DNA of 64,000 nucleotides from Sphagnum magellanicum (GCA_021904315.1 CM038921.1:14778090-14842089); one strand, 5' to 3'; shown: positions 1 through 10,443, numbered from the stretch's first letter. The notes: a model not told the origin generated them from the sequence alone. Made by a program: numbers and translations.

Positions 1-595
1 AGAAGGCACAGTTACAGACGACGATTTCCGCGGAGGGAGACGCAATCGACTACTCGCCCAAATGAGTGGGTGCGGTATACTTCTCAGCCGCAATCTGTGG
101 TTCATCGTCACAGATATCAAGACGAAGCAAGGACTTCTGTAATACCTAATCAACCGCAAGAAATATCAAGTCCAGAGTCCGCGATTAGTCGAAGAAGGGA
201 TGTTACATGAGGTATACAACCTATGTTTGTGTATCAATCTCCATCTCCAGATTACTATGAACCTGTGGAAGACTAGGAGGTGGAAGAAAACACCAATATT
301 GACGTGGCATTCCTTACATAATTACGTTTACCGTACCTCAAAGTAGTGTGGTAGATTCTAGCTATTCCATGTTGTTGGGGAGACCATGGTTGAGGGATGC
401 TAAAGTGGGACATGATTGGGGGAGTAACAATGTTACCATACAAGGGAATGGGACAGTTAGAACAATTACAGCCACCAAACATTTGGGAGGTGAAGTGAGA
501 AGACCATAAGTGTTATTGTGCTACGATTATCATAATCGTATCACGTATGAAGAAAAAAAATCATCTTTACAATAGGAACAATCAGTTTACCTGAA
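1..595 (+). pseudogene. Ty3/gypsy gag-protease remnant (left part outside window)
   Basis: This is a relic of the region before reverse transcriptase. The stretch LLGRPWLRDAK near 370-405, then a VTIQGNG-like stretch near 430-450, matches the segment that follows the aspartic protease in plant Ty3/gypsy polyproteins. Upstream, an Arg- and Gln-rich open stretch runs to a stop near 208 and resembles late gag. Several stops and frame changes interrupt it. The protease active-site DTG/DSG triad was not found. The part upstream of base 1 is visible in copy B at 32210-32502. Confidence 0.6.
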
Positions 596-607
596 ACGAT
601 TCAATTT

Positions 608-1368
608 GTGAAAACCAAAGATGTGGAGATCATGGATACAGATGTGAAAACTAGTATTTCAGAGCATGAATTTGGAATACAGAGGACAAAAAAAAAGATC
701 GTTGCCAAGAAATATGAGCCGGAAGTAGTTTTGGAGGACAAGGTGTATCCGGAGACGTACTACAATCGTCAACCAGGGAGTGTTGCAATGGATGAAACTC
801 CAGCAAAAATCAAAGCACAGGAATTGCAGATAGCTGGATGGACGTTAACTGAAGATCAGAAATTGATGAAGTTAAATATGGGAACTAATGCAAAACCACA
901 GATAGTGAAGATTAATGCATAGCTAGAAGTAGGCAAGCTGTTGGAACTTGAGCAGTTGTTGAAGGAGTTAAAAGGCGTTTTTTGCATGGACATACGAAGG
1001 TTTGAAAGGGATTCCACCAAAGCTAGCACGACACAAAATTGGGTTGGACACTACTATGCCATCGGCACATCGGGCTAGGTACAGATTAAGTCCAAACTAT
1101 GATATTGGGCTTTATTGTTTCAAAAGAAAGGAAACTACCCGCTCCGAAGAAAATACAAGCAATAGTAAACATGCCACCATCTGAGAATCCACAACAGATT
1201 CAAGTATTCAATGGGATGGCACAATTTTACAGACGTTTTATCAAAAACTTTGTTGTTATTATGGCACCTATCACTAACTTGACCAGAGAAGGTAGAGACT
1301 TTCCTTTGGAGGGAGGAATGTCAGAAGGCTTGGAAATTGATCAAACAGAAGCATATTGAAGCACCGAT
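608..1368 (+). pseudogene. Ty3/gypsy reverse transcriptase remnant, catalytic core deleted
   Basis: An open stretch (608-922) is the linker ahead of reverse transcriptase. A second frame from 1002 carries GIPPKLARHKIGLDTT and YRLSPNY, the conserved entry to the plant gypsy RT domain. The next recognisable RT text is in a third frame from 1099: LGFIVSKE, then FNGMAQFYRRFIKNF, which belongs to the region just after the palm. So most of the fingers and palm, including the YxDD catalytic box, is absent: about 30 bases stand where some 400-500 would be expected. A protein from here could not copy RNA. Assignment comes from recalled family motifs. Confidence 0.75.
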
Positions 1369-1795
1369 ATTGATATCACCGAATTGGCAGGTGGAATTTC
1401 ATGTTCATACAGATGCGTCCTTGTTAGTTGTGGGGACTATGCTATCTCTAGATGTAACAAGGAAGAGTGATCAACCAATAGTGCATGCTTCTAGACTTCT
1501 GAACATAACATAACATAATTATAACACAACACACAAAGAGGCTTTAGCAATGGTTTTTCCTTTGCACAAGTTCATACATTATTTGTTGGGCAATAAGTTT
1601 GTCTTTTATGTAGATCATATGGCATTGGTCTATTCGGTCGACAAACCACAAGTTTCAAGGAAAATAGCTAGATGGTTGTTATTGTTCCTAGAATATGACT
1701 TCATAGCAGTGTATAAGCCATGCAAAACTCATGTAGTTGCAGATGCATTGTCAAGACTACCACATATTACAGAACCCACATGCGTGGTTGATTAA
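1369..1795 (+). pseudogene. Ty3/gypsy RNase H remnant
   Basis: This continues the relic above. HVHTDASLLVVGTMLS holds the first catalytic Asp. KEALAMVFPLHKFIHYLLG holds the Glu. FYVDHMAL holds the next Asp and VADALSRLPH the last, so the RNase H residues are all still visible in order. A TAA after LLNIT (about 1512) interrupts the frame, and the open part restarts at 1550. RNase H would degrade the RNA strand after reverse transcription, but with the RT core missing the domain has no partner. Confidence 0.75.
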
Positions 1796-1859
1796 ACCAT
1801 AGATGCAAATCTATTTTACACATAGCCTGAATGGTTGAATGACGTAAAAGAATTTTTGA

Positions 1860-2983
1860 GAACGGGACATATTGAGGGTATGTTATCGATACAACAGAAG
1901 CAGAGATTGGTTGGGAGAGGAGAACCTTTCACACTGAAGAATGGTGAACTGTACATAATGGGCCGAGACAACAAATTGCGACGATGTTTGACAACTGCAA
2001 AAGCATAGATGGTGGTGAGAGAATTGCACGAAGGACCATCGGGAGGACACTTTGCAACTGAAATAATGAAGAGGAAGACATTGGATGTTGGATATTGGTG
2101 GCCAACTATGTATACAGATGTGCATGATTATTGCAAATCTTGCGATGCATGTCAAAGAACATGAGGATTAGCAACTCAAAGTCTTGCAAAGCTGGTCACA
2201 AGTCTTCCGGAGGAACCATTCACGAAATGGGGACTTGATTTTGTGGGGCCAATCAAACTAGCAAGAAGATATAGAGGGAACAAATACATTCTCGTTGCCA
2301 CATATTATGCTACCGAGTGGGTGGAACCGAGAACATTGAGAACTAATATTGCAACAGTCACAACAAAAATTTTATATGAGTGCATTTTATCTTCAAAAGA
2401 ATGGGTAGGTTGAGTCTACCAACAAGGTATTTGGGACACCGTTGACCAAGTTAGCGAGTGAGAATAGAACAAACTGGGATGAACATATGTCTATAGTGTC
2501 ATTTTCATACGGAACTGCATACAAAGTAGCAACAAGGTATACACCATGTCAATTAGTGCATGGATTACATCCATTGATGCCCACATAATACATAATGCCA
2601 TTTGTTGGTGGAAATGAGAAAGACAGTACTTCAATGAAAGTTTTAACTGATAGAATTACAAAGCCAAAAAAGTTGCACGAAGATACAATGCAAGCTGCAA
2701 AAACTACATGTATTCAGCAATGGAATAGAACATTATGGAATCAACAAAAGAATTCAGAAAAACAATTCAATTTTGGTGATTATGTTCTCTAATTTCCAAA
2801 GGGGAATAAACCACACATAAGGAAGTATATTAGGAGATGGTTCAGATCGTACATAGTGCAGTATGTGTTGCCAAATAACATTGTGTTGTTGGTGATAGTT
2901 GAGAAGTTTGAGACTAACCTTGTGTCGGTCAATGTGAATAAGCTCAAACCCTACAAATACATGGAATCTGAAGTTCACAAATA
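1860..2983 (+). pseudogene. Ty3/gypsy integrase remnant with core deletion
   Basis: The N-terminal HHCC zinc finger is readable between about 2025 and 2160 (ELHEGPSGGHF, then YCKSCDACQRT). The core begins with KWGLDFVGPIK, the first catalytic Asp. Near 2400-2415 the text jumps from LSSKEWVG to VESTNKVFG, so the second Asp is lost in an internal deletion while the region of the catalytic Glu survives. The C-terminal part continues in changed frames (TNWDEHMSIVSFSYGTAY, TRYTPCQLVHG, then an open stretch 2595-2792 and VNVNKLKPYKY). Integrase would have been inactive in DNA joining. Confidence 0.75.
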
Positions 2984-2999
2984 AGAACAACAGATGCCA

Positions 3000-4500
3000 G
3001 TGTATTGGGAACAAAGTACAAGTGGACTTGAGGCGAAAGATTTTCATATGGAAGTGGAAGATGAAGCCTGTGACATATAGAAACCATAGATACGGAGTAA
3101 TGAAGATGAAGAACAGATGGAAGATCTCGCGGTCAACATAATATTGATTGCGGAACCACATATGACTAATGAATCCGTGAGAAATAATTGCATAAGTGAG
3201 GGATTTGGGAAGCAGACATGTCAAGACGAGTTGTCAAGGGTGTCCGATGAATCAACAGAAGTATTCGTCCAATCATCAAGGGCATTCACACAATCATCAG
3301 ATTTGTTGGCACAATCAACAAAAAAATCGATACAATTAACAGATGTATTACTATAATCAGGAGATGAGTCGACGCAGTGAGCTGAAGGCGTATACAATGA
3401 ACGAAGTGGACTCAGTACAGTTATGTAGGGAGATCAGGGATGTGGACTTATCAAAAGTTGAAATCTTAGGCGTTCATTCATAACAATGATGCGAAGTGTT
3501 TCCACGTGGTTATACAAGGGACTCAAAAAATGGTGGTGATGGGTTGTATTAATTTTGAGGATCACACGTTAATCAAAAGATGGCAAGCATGTGAAAAAAT
3601 GGATGCAGTGGGCGGGAAGTTCAAGAACAAAAAAAATGACGTAATCATCGAAGTGGTTTTTGTTTCTTGTTGAAAGTTATGAGCGTTTTCGAAGTTTTGG
3701 AAATCCCAAGAGCATGAGTGCAGAGAGTGCGATTGAAAAATTGCAGAGAATAGCAAAGGAAAAGGAAGCGCATAGGAGTGAACACAATCGAAGGTAGGAG
3801 GAGGAAGCCCAATTGTTGAGAAGAACGTAAGCAAAAGAGGAGTTGAGAATAGCAAAGCGTGAAGGTGTGTTGAATATTTAGCCGTTGGCTGTAAGGTCGC
3901 CCCCCATTCATCATCATCTTCGAAATGTGGAGAAGGGAAGGCGTATAATGAGAAGATACAATTTGCGCAAACGATAATTCATTATATAGATACGACTGGA
4001 ACATCTACATGTGAGTTTTTGCGCATAAGCAAAAGACGTTGGCATGCAAGAGAACAAACAGGACTAGGAACTACTTCAATAGATCCGATGTTCATTGAAG
4101 AATGAGAGCAAGAGGAAGCTGTGGAACAACACTTTGTGGAAGCACAGGAAGTGCAAAGGGACGTAGGGGAAGAGAATGTTGTTGAGGTGGAAGTACAACT
4201 ATCCACAGGAATGCAAGTGGGAGTGCGTGAACCCATAGAGGTGCAGGCAATGGGCAAAAGCACAACGAAGGGCAATGGAGATTGAGAGGCATGAGTCGCA
4301 AGCTGTAGTAAGGAGAAGACTCCCAATCTTGGAAAGAGCTACACTTGCGGAGAATGGTATTAAAATTCCTCTCAGTCTGCCTCGGTGTTGGCAAAATTCT
4401 TTCAATACCTCTTTGTGCATCAAAAGGAGAATCCACAAAACCACCGACCAAGGTCAAAAGAACTAGGGAGGAGATGTAGACAACATTAGAAAAAAGAAAA
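3000..4500 (+). pseudogene. Decayed coding region downstream of gypsy pol, first half
   Basis: Coding-like text continues for 3 kb past the integrase. An open stretch at 3117-3356 ends in a Ser/Gln/Thr-rich repeat (QSSRAFTQSSDLLAQSTK). Near 3712-3880 a charged helical stretch appears (SAESAIEKLQRIAKEKEA, then KEELRIAKREG). At 4275-4466 an open stretch starts MEIERHESQAVVRRRLPIL. Stops and frame changes separate these islands. I do not recognise the protein. The opposite-strand reading frames here are low-complexity shadows. It may be an additional ORF of the gypsy element or captured host sequence. Confidence 0.4.
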
Positions 4501-6112
4501 AAAAGTTGGAGCAGACTCATCGAGAAGTGTTCTTAAGAGGAAGAATAGAGTTGAAGAAGGTGGAGCCTCAGGCTCAGGAGTGAAGAGGGAACGAGAGAGC
4601 ACATAAGCAAGGGCACAAAGAATGATGAGGGTGAGAGTGGAACCATCTGCAATGCCAACAGTGGTACGTGTAGCCAAACAGACTGGAGAGGTACCACATA
4701 CGACATCTCCACAAGAGGGAAAACTAAGGGAGTAGAGGCAAGAGGTACCACAGATGACATCTCCGCACGAGAGACAACTGAGGGAACATCGATAAGAAGT
4801 TAAGAGGGAACACGACACAAGGTTTCTAGAGGGTGAGGAACATTTGCACTTTGATGGGGATGTATATGAAGATTGGACGGAGACCACTACAAGTCCACAA
4901 CATTTACAACAACAACAACAGAAAACACAAGAAGGTCTACAGGCTACTGGACTGCAGACGGAGAAAGTGGAAATAAAGCCTTTTTTTTGCAAAGTTCAAG
5001 CCATTAAAACTACAAGTACCAATCAGTAGACCATGACCTGGAGAAGGATTTCCATTTGAATTTGAGCCGGGGAACAAATTGGTGCACGAGATGGGATCAT
5101 CTGCAAAAGGATCCACAAATCCTACGACACATACAAGTGCACCAAAGTCTACGGAGGAGGTAGTTGCAGCGATAATGCAAGCACGGAAGGCAACTGAATT
5201 GTTTCAGACTATGGTAATTGTAAATTTGAATATCGAGGTGAACACTCTAAAAAATAGATTGGGCCACATGGGAGAAGAAGAAGGCAATACTACACGAGGA
5301 ATTGGATAAGGAGAGAGACTTCCACAAGGGATAGAAGCATAATGTGGAAATATGGAGGAAAAACGGGGCAGAGTCTGAGAAGAAGATTAAAATGCTCCTT
5401 AAAAAACTGTAGGATGACAATGAGGACCTCAAAGGTAGCACAACACGACTAAAATCATAGGACGAAAAACAACAGGATTCAAGGCAAAAGGTTGAAATAT
5501 GCGAAACCACAAAGAGAAAGTGGATAAAGGCATTATTTCTTCATAAGCAATAATAAGAGGCTTTGGATAAATTAGGTGAAAGCACCGACTAAGGAAAAGG
5601 AGGAGAAGGATAATGTTATGACAGATTTGGAATTAGTGAATTTGAAGAATGCATCTCTGTTGTAATTTGAAAAGCTTAGAAGAAAGACAATAGAGGTGGA
5701 AAGAAATAAGTTGATGAAGGAAAAACAAGAATATCAGAGGGATTTGTAACACTTGTAGGCACAATTAGAGATTGCATAGGAACAGAAGAAGAGTGTGGAC
5801 CCAGCTCGTGTCAAGAAAAGGCTAGAAGATTATGAATAGATGCTGGAGTACTACACCCTGATGAGGACAAAGAACAAGATCAAGGATTTTGAAGTAGAAT
5901 CTCGGGAACGGTGGGAGGTTGCAGATGAGTATTTTACAAAGGAGTTTGAGAAGAATTTGGTTCGACATAGAGCTGATGAAAGACTTCTAAGGTACAAGTT
6001 GGAAGTTTATCAAAAGAATTTTCCAAATTTTGTATGTGGTAGTCCAACAAGTACAAAGGCCTCGGACAAGGATGAGGAGGCTCAAGCAAGGCCCGGTGGA
6101 ATAGCTTATTAA
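4501..6112 (+). pseudogene. Decayed coiled-coil coding region downstream of gypsy pol
   Basis: From about 5079 the plus strand reads as one long Lys/Glu-rich coiled coil interrupted mainly by single stops: EEVVAAIMQARKATELFQ, then EKERNK-type heptads, then an open stretch 5840-6112 with FEVESRERWEVADEYFTKEF. The stops at TTG TAA TTT, TTG TAA CAC TTG TAG, GCA TAG and GAA TAG all sit where Gln (CAA/CAG) would fit a coiled coil, suggesting C-to-T decay. The C-terminal tail is KNFPNFVCG, ending at TAA 6110-6112. Function is unknown; many plant Ty3/gypsy lineages carry extra ORFs after pol, so membership of the element is the simplest reading. Confidence 0.45.
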
Positions 6113-6285
6113 GAGGATGTGTAGACCGAGGAACCAAAAAACCTCAAAGGATAAACAATTCACGAGGAGGAAGTACAACCAACATTTTGACCCTTATTTC
6201 ACCCCTAATGAACAATTTCATCCCTTCTTTGGGGTGGTTTATGTCTAACTTTTTGATTGATTTTTGAATAATTTTGTTGTAGGTT
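6113..6285. other. Non-coding stretch before the copia insertion
   Basis: This is AT-rich sequence between the coiled-coil relic and the copia target site. It includes a purine tract (GAGGAGGAAG near 6161-6170) that could be a polypurine tract of the gypsy-like element, but no LTR sharing its following bases was found. It is the left flank interrupted by the copia insertion; the right flank resumes at 11616. Confidence 0.4.
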
Positions 6286-6290
6286 TTAGG
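6286..6290. repeat. Left target-site duplication TTAGG
   Basis: TTAGG lies directly before the TG start of the 5' LTR and is repeated directly after the 3' LTR at 11611-11615. A 5-bp duplication is the usual size for Ty1/copia integration. Confidence 0.85.
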
Positions 6291-6703
6291 TGTTAAAAAT
6301 ATTATTCACATCCTTATAGTAATTAGGTTAGGTTGAATAGCGGCAGCTACATTAGGGCTTGGTGATGGCTAGGGTTAGGGTTTGATGGCGGCTAGGGCTA
6401 GGGGTTAGGGTTTGGTGGCGGTTAAGGTTAGGCAGGGCCTAGGTTAGGGTTAAGTGGCGGCTATTTTAGGGTTAAGAGATCATATATATTGGAGTGGTTT
6501 TGAGTTGTTTTTCATTCTTTCCTTTCACGGATTTGAACGCACATAAAACCTTCAAGCCTCGTTAATTGTTGCAAACCATAGTTTTGTGATTGTAGCATTT
6601 AAAGTATGTAACCTTTGTAATATTTTTGTTAGTTAATACAATCGTTCTATTTCATGAACCTTGAATCTTTCATTTCTTGCATGTTTTCAAGTTGTTTCTA
6701 ATA
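6291..6703 (+). repeat. Copia 5' LTR
   Basis: It starts TGTTAAAAAT and ends TTTCTAATA, so the ends are TG...TA instead of the usual TG...CA; the flanking TTAGG duplication supports this end. Compared with the 3' LTR it lacks about 60 bases near its start; the two sides of the gap share TATTCA, as expected of a short-repeat deletion. Bases ~6352-6470 hold many degenerate TTAGGG/TTTAGGG-like units. GGATTTGAACGCACAT and the region around 6480-6540 match the other LTR closely and probably include promoter and R sequences, which I cannot place exactly. Confidence 0.9.
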
Positions 6704-6720
6704 GGTTATGGGCCCACACC
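6704..6720 (+). other. Candidate primer-binding site
   Basis: GGTTATGGGCCCACACC starts at the first base after the 5' LTR. The position is right for the tRNA primer-binding site, and it loosely resembles the methionine-tRNA type (TGGTATCAGAGC) used by many plant copia elements, with several mismatches. The exact tRNA cannot be named from here. Confidence 0.45.
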
Positions 6721-7243
6721 ACACCAAGCAAAAGAAAGGACATTGTGTTGGAACAATAAATAGTGAAGGGTTTTGAGCTTGTATTGCATAGAAAAAAGGA
6801 TAATCTTTTTGAGAGAAGGCTTTTAGTTTGCAAAGTGAGTGCGAGTCCATTTCCAAGTGGTGACATACAAGGAGCTTGCAATGTTTCCAAGTGACTGGGA
6901 AGCGTGAATTTGTTTTTTTCAAGGTGTTGTAAGTTTTCAAGTGTGGAATAATGTTCTTCAAGTTTTTAAGCTTCAAGTTTGAAGTGTGTCAAAGAGAGTT
7001 TTTTGCCATTCTTACAAGTTTCAAGTGAGATTTCAAGTTTGAGCCAAAAAAGTTTTCAAATGTTTAAAGGTTTTCTTATAAAAGTTTTGTTTTGTGACAT
7101 GTAGTGACTGAGTGGGAGAGATTTGAAGTGAGGTCTTCAAACATTAGCAAGTTTTTCAACTTGAAATTTTCCCATTTGCAATTCATTTGAATAAAAACTT
7201 TCAAAGACATAGAGTGTTTGTTTTAGCATTTGTCTTCAACAAA
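6721..7243 (+). other. Copia untranslated leader
   Basis: About 0.5 kb lies between the primer-binding site and gag. It has many short TTCAAGTTT/TTTCAAG repeats between about 6900 and 7170 and no long open frame. Such leaders usually hold packaging and dimerisation signals, but none can be identified by sequence. Confidence 0.5.
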
Positions 7244-8030
7244 ATGTTGTCTTTCCAAATGGAGTTTTTGAAAGCCATGAAAAAGTTTAATGGTGGCAAC
7301 TTTCACCTTTGGAAGTGTAAGATGCGCATGATGTTTTCCAAGCATGGGCTTTGGAAGTTTGTTGATGGGAGTCCAACAATTCCTGATGATGAAGATGAAA
7401 TGACAAATTATAACGAAAAGGCAACCAAGGCATTTGCATTACTTTGTGAACATCTCGTGGATGCACAATTTGCACACATTCAATATCGCAAAAATGTCAA
7501 AAGTGCTTGGGAGACACTTTGGTGTGCACGAAGCCAAGACTATCATAAACAAGTTTTTTCTTCGAAGGAGGTTCTTCACCATCAAAATGCAAGAAGGGGA
7601 AGACTTGTTTATGCACATCAACATGGTGAAGGCGCTTGTAGATCAATTACGTTCCATTGAGGTTAAGATTGAAAAGGAAAACATGTGCATGGTACTTTTC
7701 ATGAGCCTTCCCCCATCTTTTGATGATTTGGTCACGAGTTTGGAATCCATGTCCACCAAGGATGTCGACCTTCGATTCATCATTGTTCGATTGCTTCATG
7801 AGGTTTCCAAAAGAAAAGAAAATGAAAGTATAAAAAATGTCGCATTGTTTAACAAATCTCGTAAGGCAGACAAAAAGCTTTGCTTATATTGTAAAAAACC
7901 TAGACACATCGTGAGGAATTGTTTGAAAAAGAATAGTGATGAGAAAAAAAAAACAAACCAAGCTCGTGAAGATCAAGAACAAATGTTTGTTGCCGCCTTG
8001 AATGCTAATGATCATACGACGTACGATTAG
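7244..8030 (+). pseudogene. gag: Copia gag (nucleocapsid), frameshifted
   Basis: I place the start at ATG 7244 (MLSFQMEFL), with a second Met at 7259; the upstream open frame has no ATG. The N-terminal part KFNGGNFHLWKCKMRMMF is the typical copia gag opening. Near 7520 the frame shifts: WETLW ends one frame and GVHEAK continues in the next. The second frame runs to a TAG at 8028-8030. It includes the conserved LPPSFDDLVTSLES segment and a CCHC zinc knuckle CLYCKKPRHIVRNC (7881-7922), with spacing C-x2-C-x4-H-x4-C intact. The role would be RNA packaging in a virus-like particle. The frameshift stops production of full-length gag. Confidence 0.85.
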
Positions 8031-9538
8031 ATCATTGATTTGGGCGCAACACAACACATGACATTCGAACGAGAATGGTTCACCATTTACAAATCCATTG
8101 TTCCACAGAAGGTGTACATGGGAGATGACATCATTTTGGACGCCATTGGCAAAGGGAACATCAGGGCCACAGTGCAAGTTGGAAGTATAATGTTGCTTAC
8201 AACCATCGCTCAAGTTTTTCATGTTCTCAAAATGAAGAATAGTCTCATTTTCACTAGTAAACTCATTTCGGAAGGCTCGAAAGTGGAGTTTGACAAGGAT
8301 GGTTGTAAGGTGAACAATGTCCATGGAACCATTGTGGCGGAAGCACGGAAGGAGAAGAACTTATATCTTCTCGACGTCAATGTTCGAAAGGAGGATGCAA
8401 TTGTGACAAAGTTTTCGAATGAAGGAGCTACGCTTTGGCACCAAATACTCGGCCACCTCAACGTGGCGAGTCTTAAAAAGTTGGAAAAAATGGTCAATGG
8501 CATGAATTTGAAAGAAGTGCCATTGCACCATGTGTGTGTGAAGCTTGCATTGAAAACAAACATCAAAGGACATTTTCCTAAAGATGAAGCAACTAGGGCT
8601 TCTAAACTTTTGGAGCTTGTGCATAGCAATGTGTGCAGACCGATGAAAACCACATCTCGTGGTGGAGTATGATGTTTTGTCACCTTCATCGACGACTTTT
8701 CGAGAAAAACTCATGTTTACCTCTTAAAAGCGAAAGGAGAGGTGTTTGACAAATTCAAGGCATACAAAGCCTTGGTGGAAACTCAAACTGGCATGAAGAT
8801 CAAAACCTTGCGATCGGACAACGGAGGAGAATTTGTGTCTAAAAATTTTGATGATTTTTGGCGTGAATGTGGAATCCAACGACGAACAAGTGCACCTTCC
8901 ACACCACAACAAAATGGAGTTGCGGAACGAACCAATAGGACCATCATGGAGTGCGCTAGAAGCATGATTCGTGCACAAGGACTTGACTTGGAGTGTTGGA
9001 CTAAAGCGGTGAACACAATGGTTTACATCGAGAATGGATGCCCAGTTAAAGCTCTTGATTCAAAAACCCCACAAAAAGCATGGACCGGTAAAAAGCCCGA
9101 TATATTTCATTTGAAAGTTTTCAATTATAAAACATATGCACACATTCCTGATGAAAAGAGAAGCAAATTAGAATCCAAATCCATACCTTGTGTGTTTTTA
9201 AAGTATTGTGAAGGGACCAAAGCATATCGTTTGATGTGTGTAGAAACCAAAAGGATCATCAAGAGTCAAGATGTTGTTTTTCTTGAAGGGACGGAAGAAG
9301 CGGAAGGTGTTCATGATAATACGCCCCTTTCAAAGCAAGTAGAACACATTGTTCTGGATGAAGTCGTAAATGATGATGAACTTGTTAAGGATGCTAATCA
9401 TACATCTTTGAAGGAGAAACCCGTGGAAGACGTGGAAGGCTACGAGTTTACATCAAATTATTTTTCGGAAATTTTTTTGCTCCATCACAAGATGAAGGTT
9501 TGAATGAACCACAACAAGATGGACGAAGATAAAGGCCC
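8031..9538 (+). pseudogene. pol: Copia protease and integrase, broken
   Basis: In frame after the gag TAG, the protease active site reads IDLGATQHM, where copia elements normally have D-S-G; Ser is replaced by Leu, so the protease is probably inactive. The integrase zinc finger keeps WHQILGHLN but ends CVKLALK, losing a Cys of the HHCC set. A TGA at 8671 interrupts the frame. The core then shows FIDDFSRKTHVY, LRSDNGGEFV (Asp near 8817) and PQQNGVAERTNRTI, so the D-D-E residues remain. In this copy a T-run of seven at 9472-9478 shifts the frame to a stop at 9503; copy B has eight Ts and stays open to 42035. Confidence 0.88.
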
Positions 9539-10443
9539 CAAAGACAACGTAAGGAGTGGCCTCGTGATTGGTGAGTGGCCACCAAAGAGGTGGAACGGGC
9601 CACCATAGCTTTTTTGAAAGAACCTCAAACCGTGGAAGAAGCGTTGAAAGGCGAAGATGCAAAAAGTGGGAGATTTCCATGCAAGAATAATATGACTCTC
9701 TTATTGTTAACGACACTTTGTCGTTAGCACCATTCCCCAAGGGTAGGAAACCCGTTTCTTGCAAATGGGTGTTCAAAATCAAACATGGGGTCAACGGAGA
9801 AATCGAACGTCACAAGGCCAAACTTGTGGCAAGAGGTTTCACCCAAACATTTGGAGTTGATTACAATGAAACTTTTGCACCCATTGCAAAATTTGCGTCA
9901 ATTTGTGGTATCCTTGCACTAGCGACCATTGAAGACATGGAGATTCATCAAATGGATGTCAAAACCACATTTCTCAATGGTGACCTTGAAGAGGATATCT
10001 ACATGGAACAACCAAAAGGATTCACAGAAGGAGACGAACATCTTGTGTGTAAGCTTCACAAATCATTGTATAGCTTGAAACAATTTCCAAGGGCTTGGAA
10101 CCAAAAGTTAGATGTTTTCTTGAAAAACATCGAGTTCGTGAAGAGTGATGTGAACTTTAACGTGTACGTTACGCAAGTTGGAGACGTCAAATTTTTTATT
10201 GTTGTCTACATCGATGATTTCATCTTGGTGTGTAACAATAAGGATAAACTTTTGCAAATGAAAGAAGAACTTTCTCAAAAATTCCAAATGAAAAATCTTG
10301 GCTATTTGCATTTTTTCCTTAGCATGGAAGTGGAAAGAGATCATGCACAATGTCTTCTTTACATCAACCAAAAATTGGATATCTCAAGGATATTCTTAAA
10401 CGCTTCGCATGGAAGATTGCAAAGCCATCGAAGTGCCACTTGA
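9539..10443 (+). pseudogene. pol: Copia reverse transcriptase, broken at both ends
   Basis: The linker EPQTVEEALKGEDA is readable around 9620-9660. The main open frame runs 9718-10443: KPVSCKWVFKIKHG, the RHKAKLVARGFTQ block, QMDVKTTFLNGDLEEDIYM, LVCKLHKSLYSLKQ and the catalytic VVYIDDFILVC (YIDD at 10207-10218). The palm motif is thus intact, unlike in the gypsy relic. Near 10390 the frame slips (expected YLKDILKRF continues in another frame), giving a false end SHRSAT. RT would copy element RNA to DNA in the particle. Confidence 0.9.

Noticed and set aside
3712-4500. Minus-strand frames 3562-3855, 3645-4004, 3982-4326 and 4092-4520 as genes
   Set aside because: Overlapping Ser/Leu/Phe-rich frames opposite the Lys/Glu-rich relic are expected antisense artefacts.
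4486-4992. 168-codon minus-strand frame with a Cys-rich run
   Set aside because: It is the antisense shadow of GAA/AAC-rich coding relic and (CAA)n; the composition has no domain pattern and the plus strand has the coherent text.
5400-6112. TAA/TAG at Gln positions as evidence of a reassigned genetic code
   Set aside because: TGA stops and frameshifts also occur in the same relics, and the lectin gene uses TAA as a normal stop in a sensible place. Decay of a transposon explains the pattern.
3000-6112. Envelope gene making the gypsy relic a retrovirus-like element
   Set aside because: No signal peptide, transmembrane segment or cleavage site is visible; the text is a charged coiled coil.
6340-6475. 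Interstitial telomere from chromosome fusion
   Set aside because: The TTAGGG-like units are degenerate, interleaved with other motifs and lie inside an LTR that has a counterpart at the 3' end.
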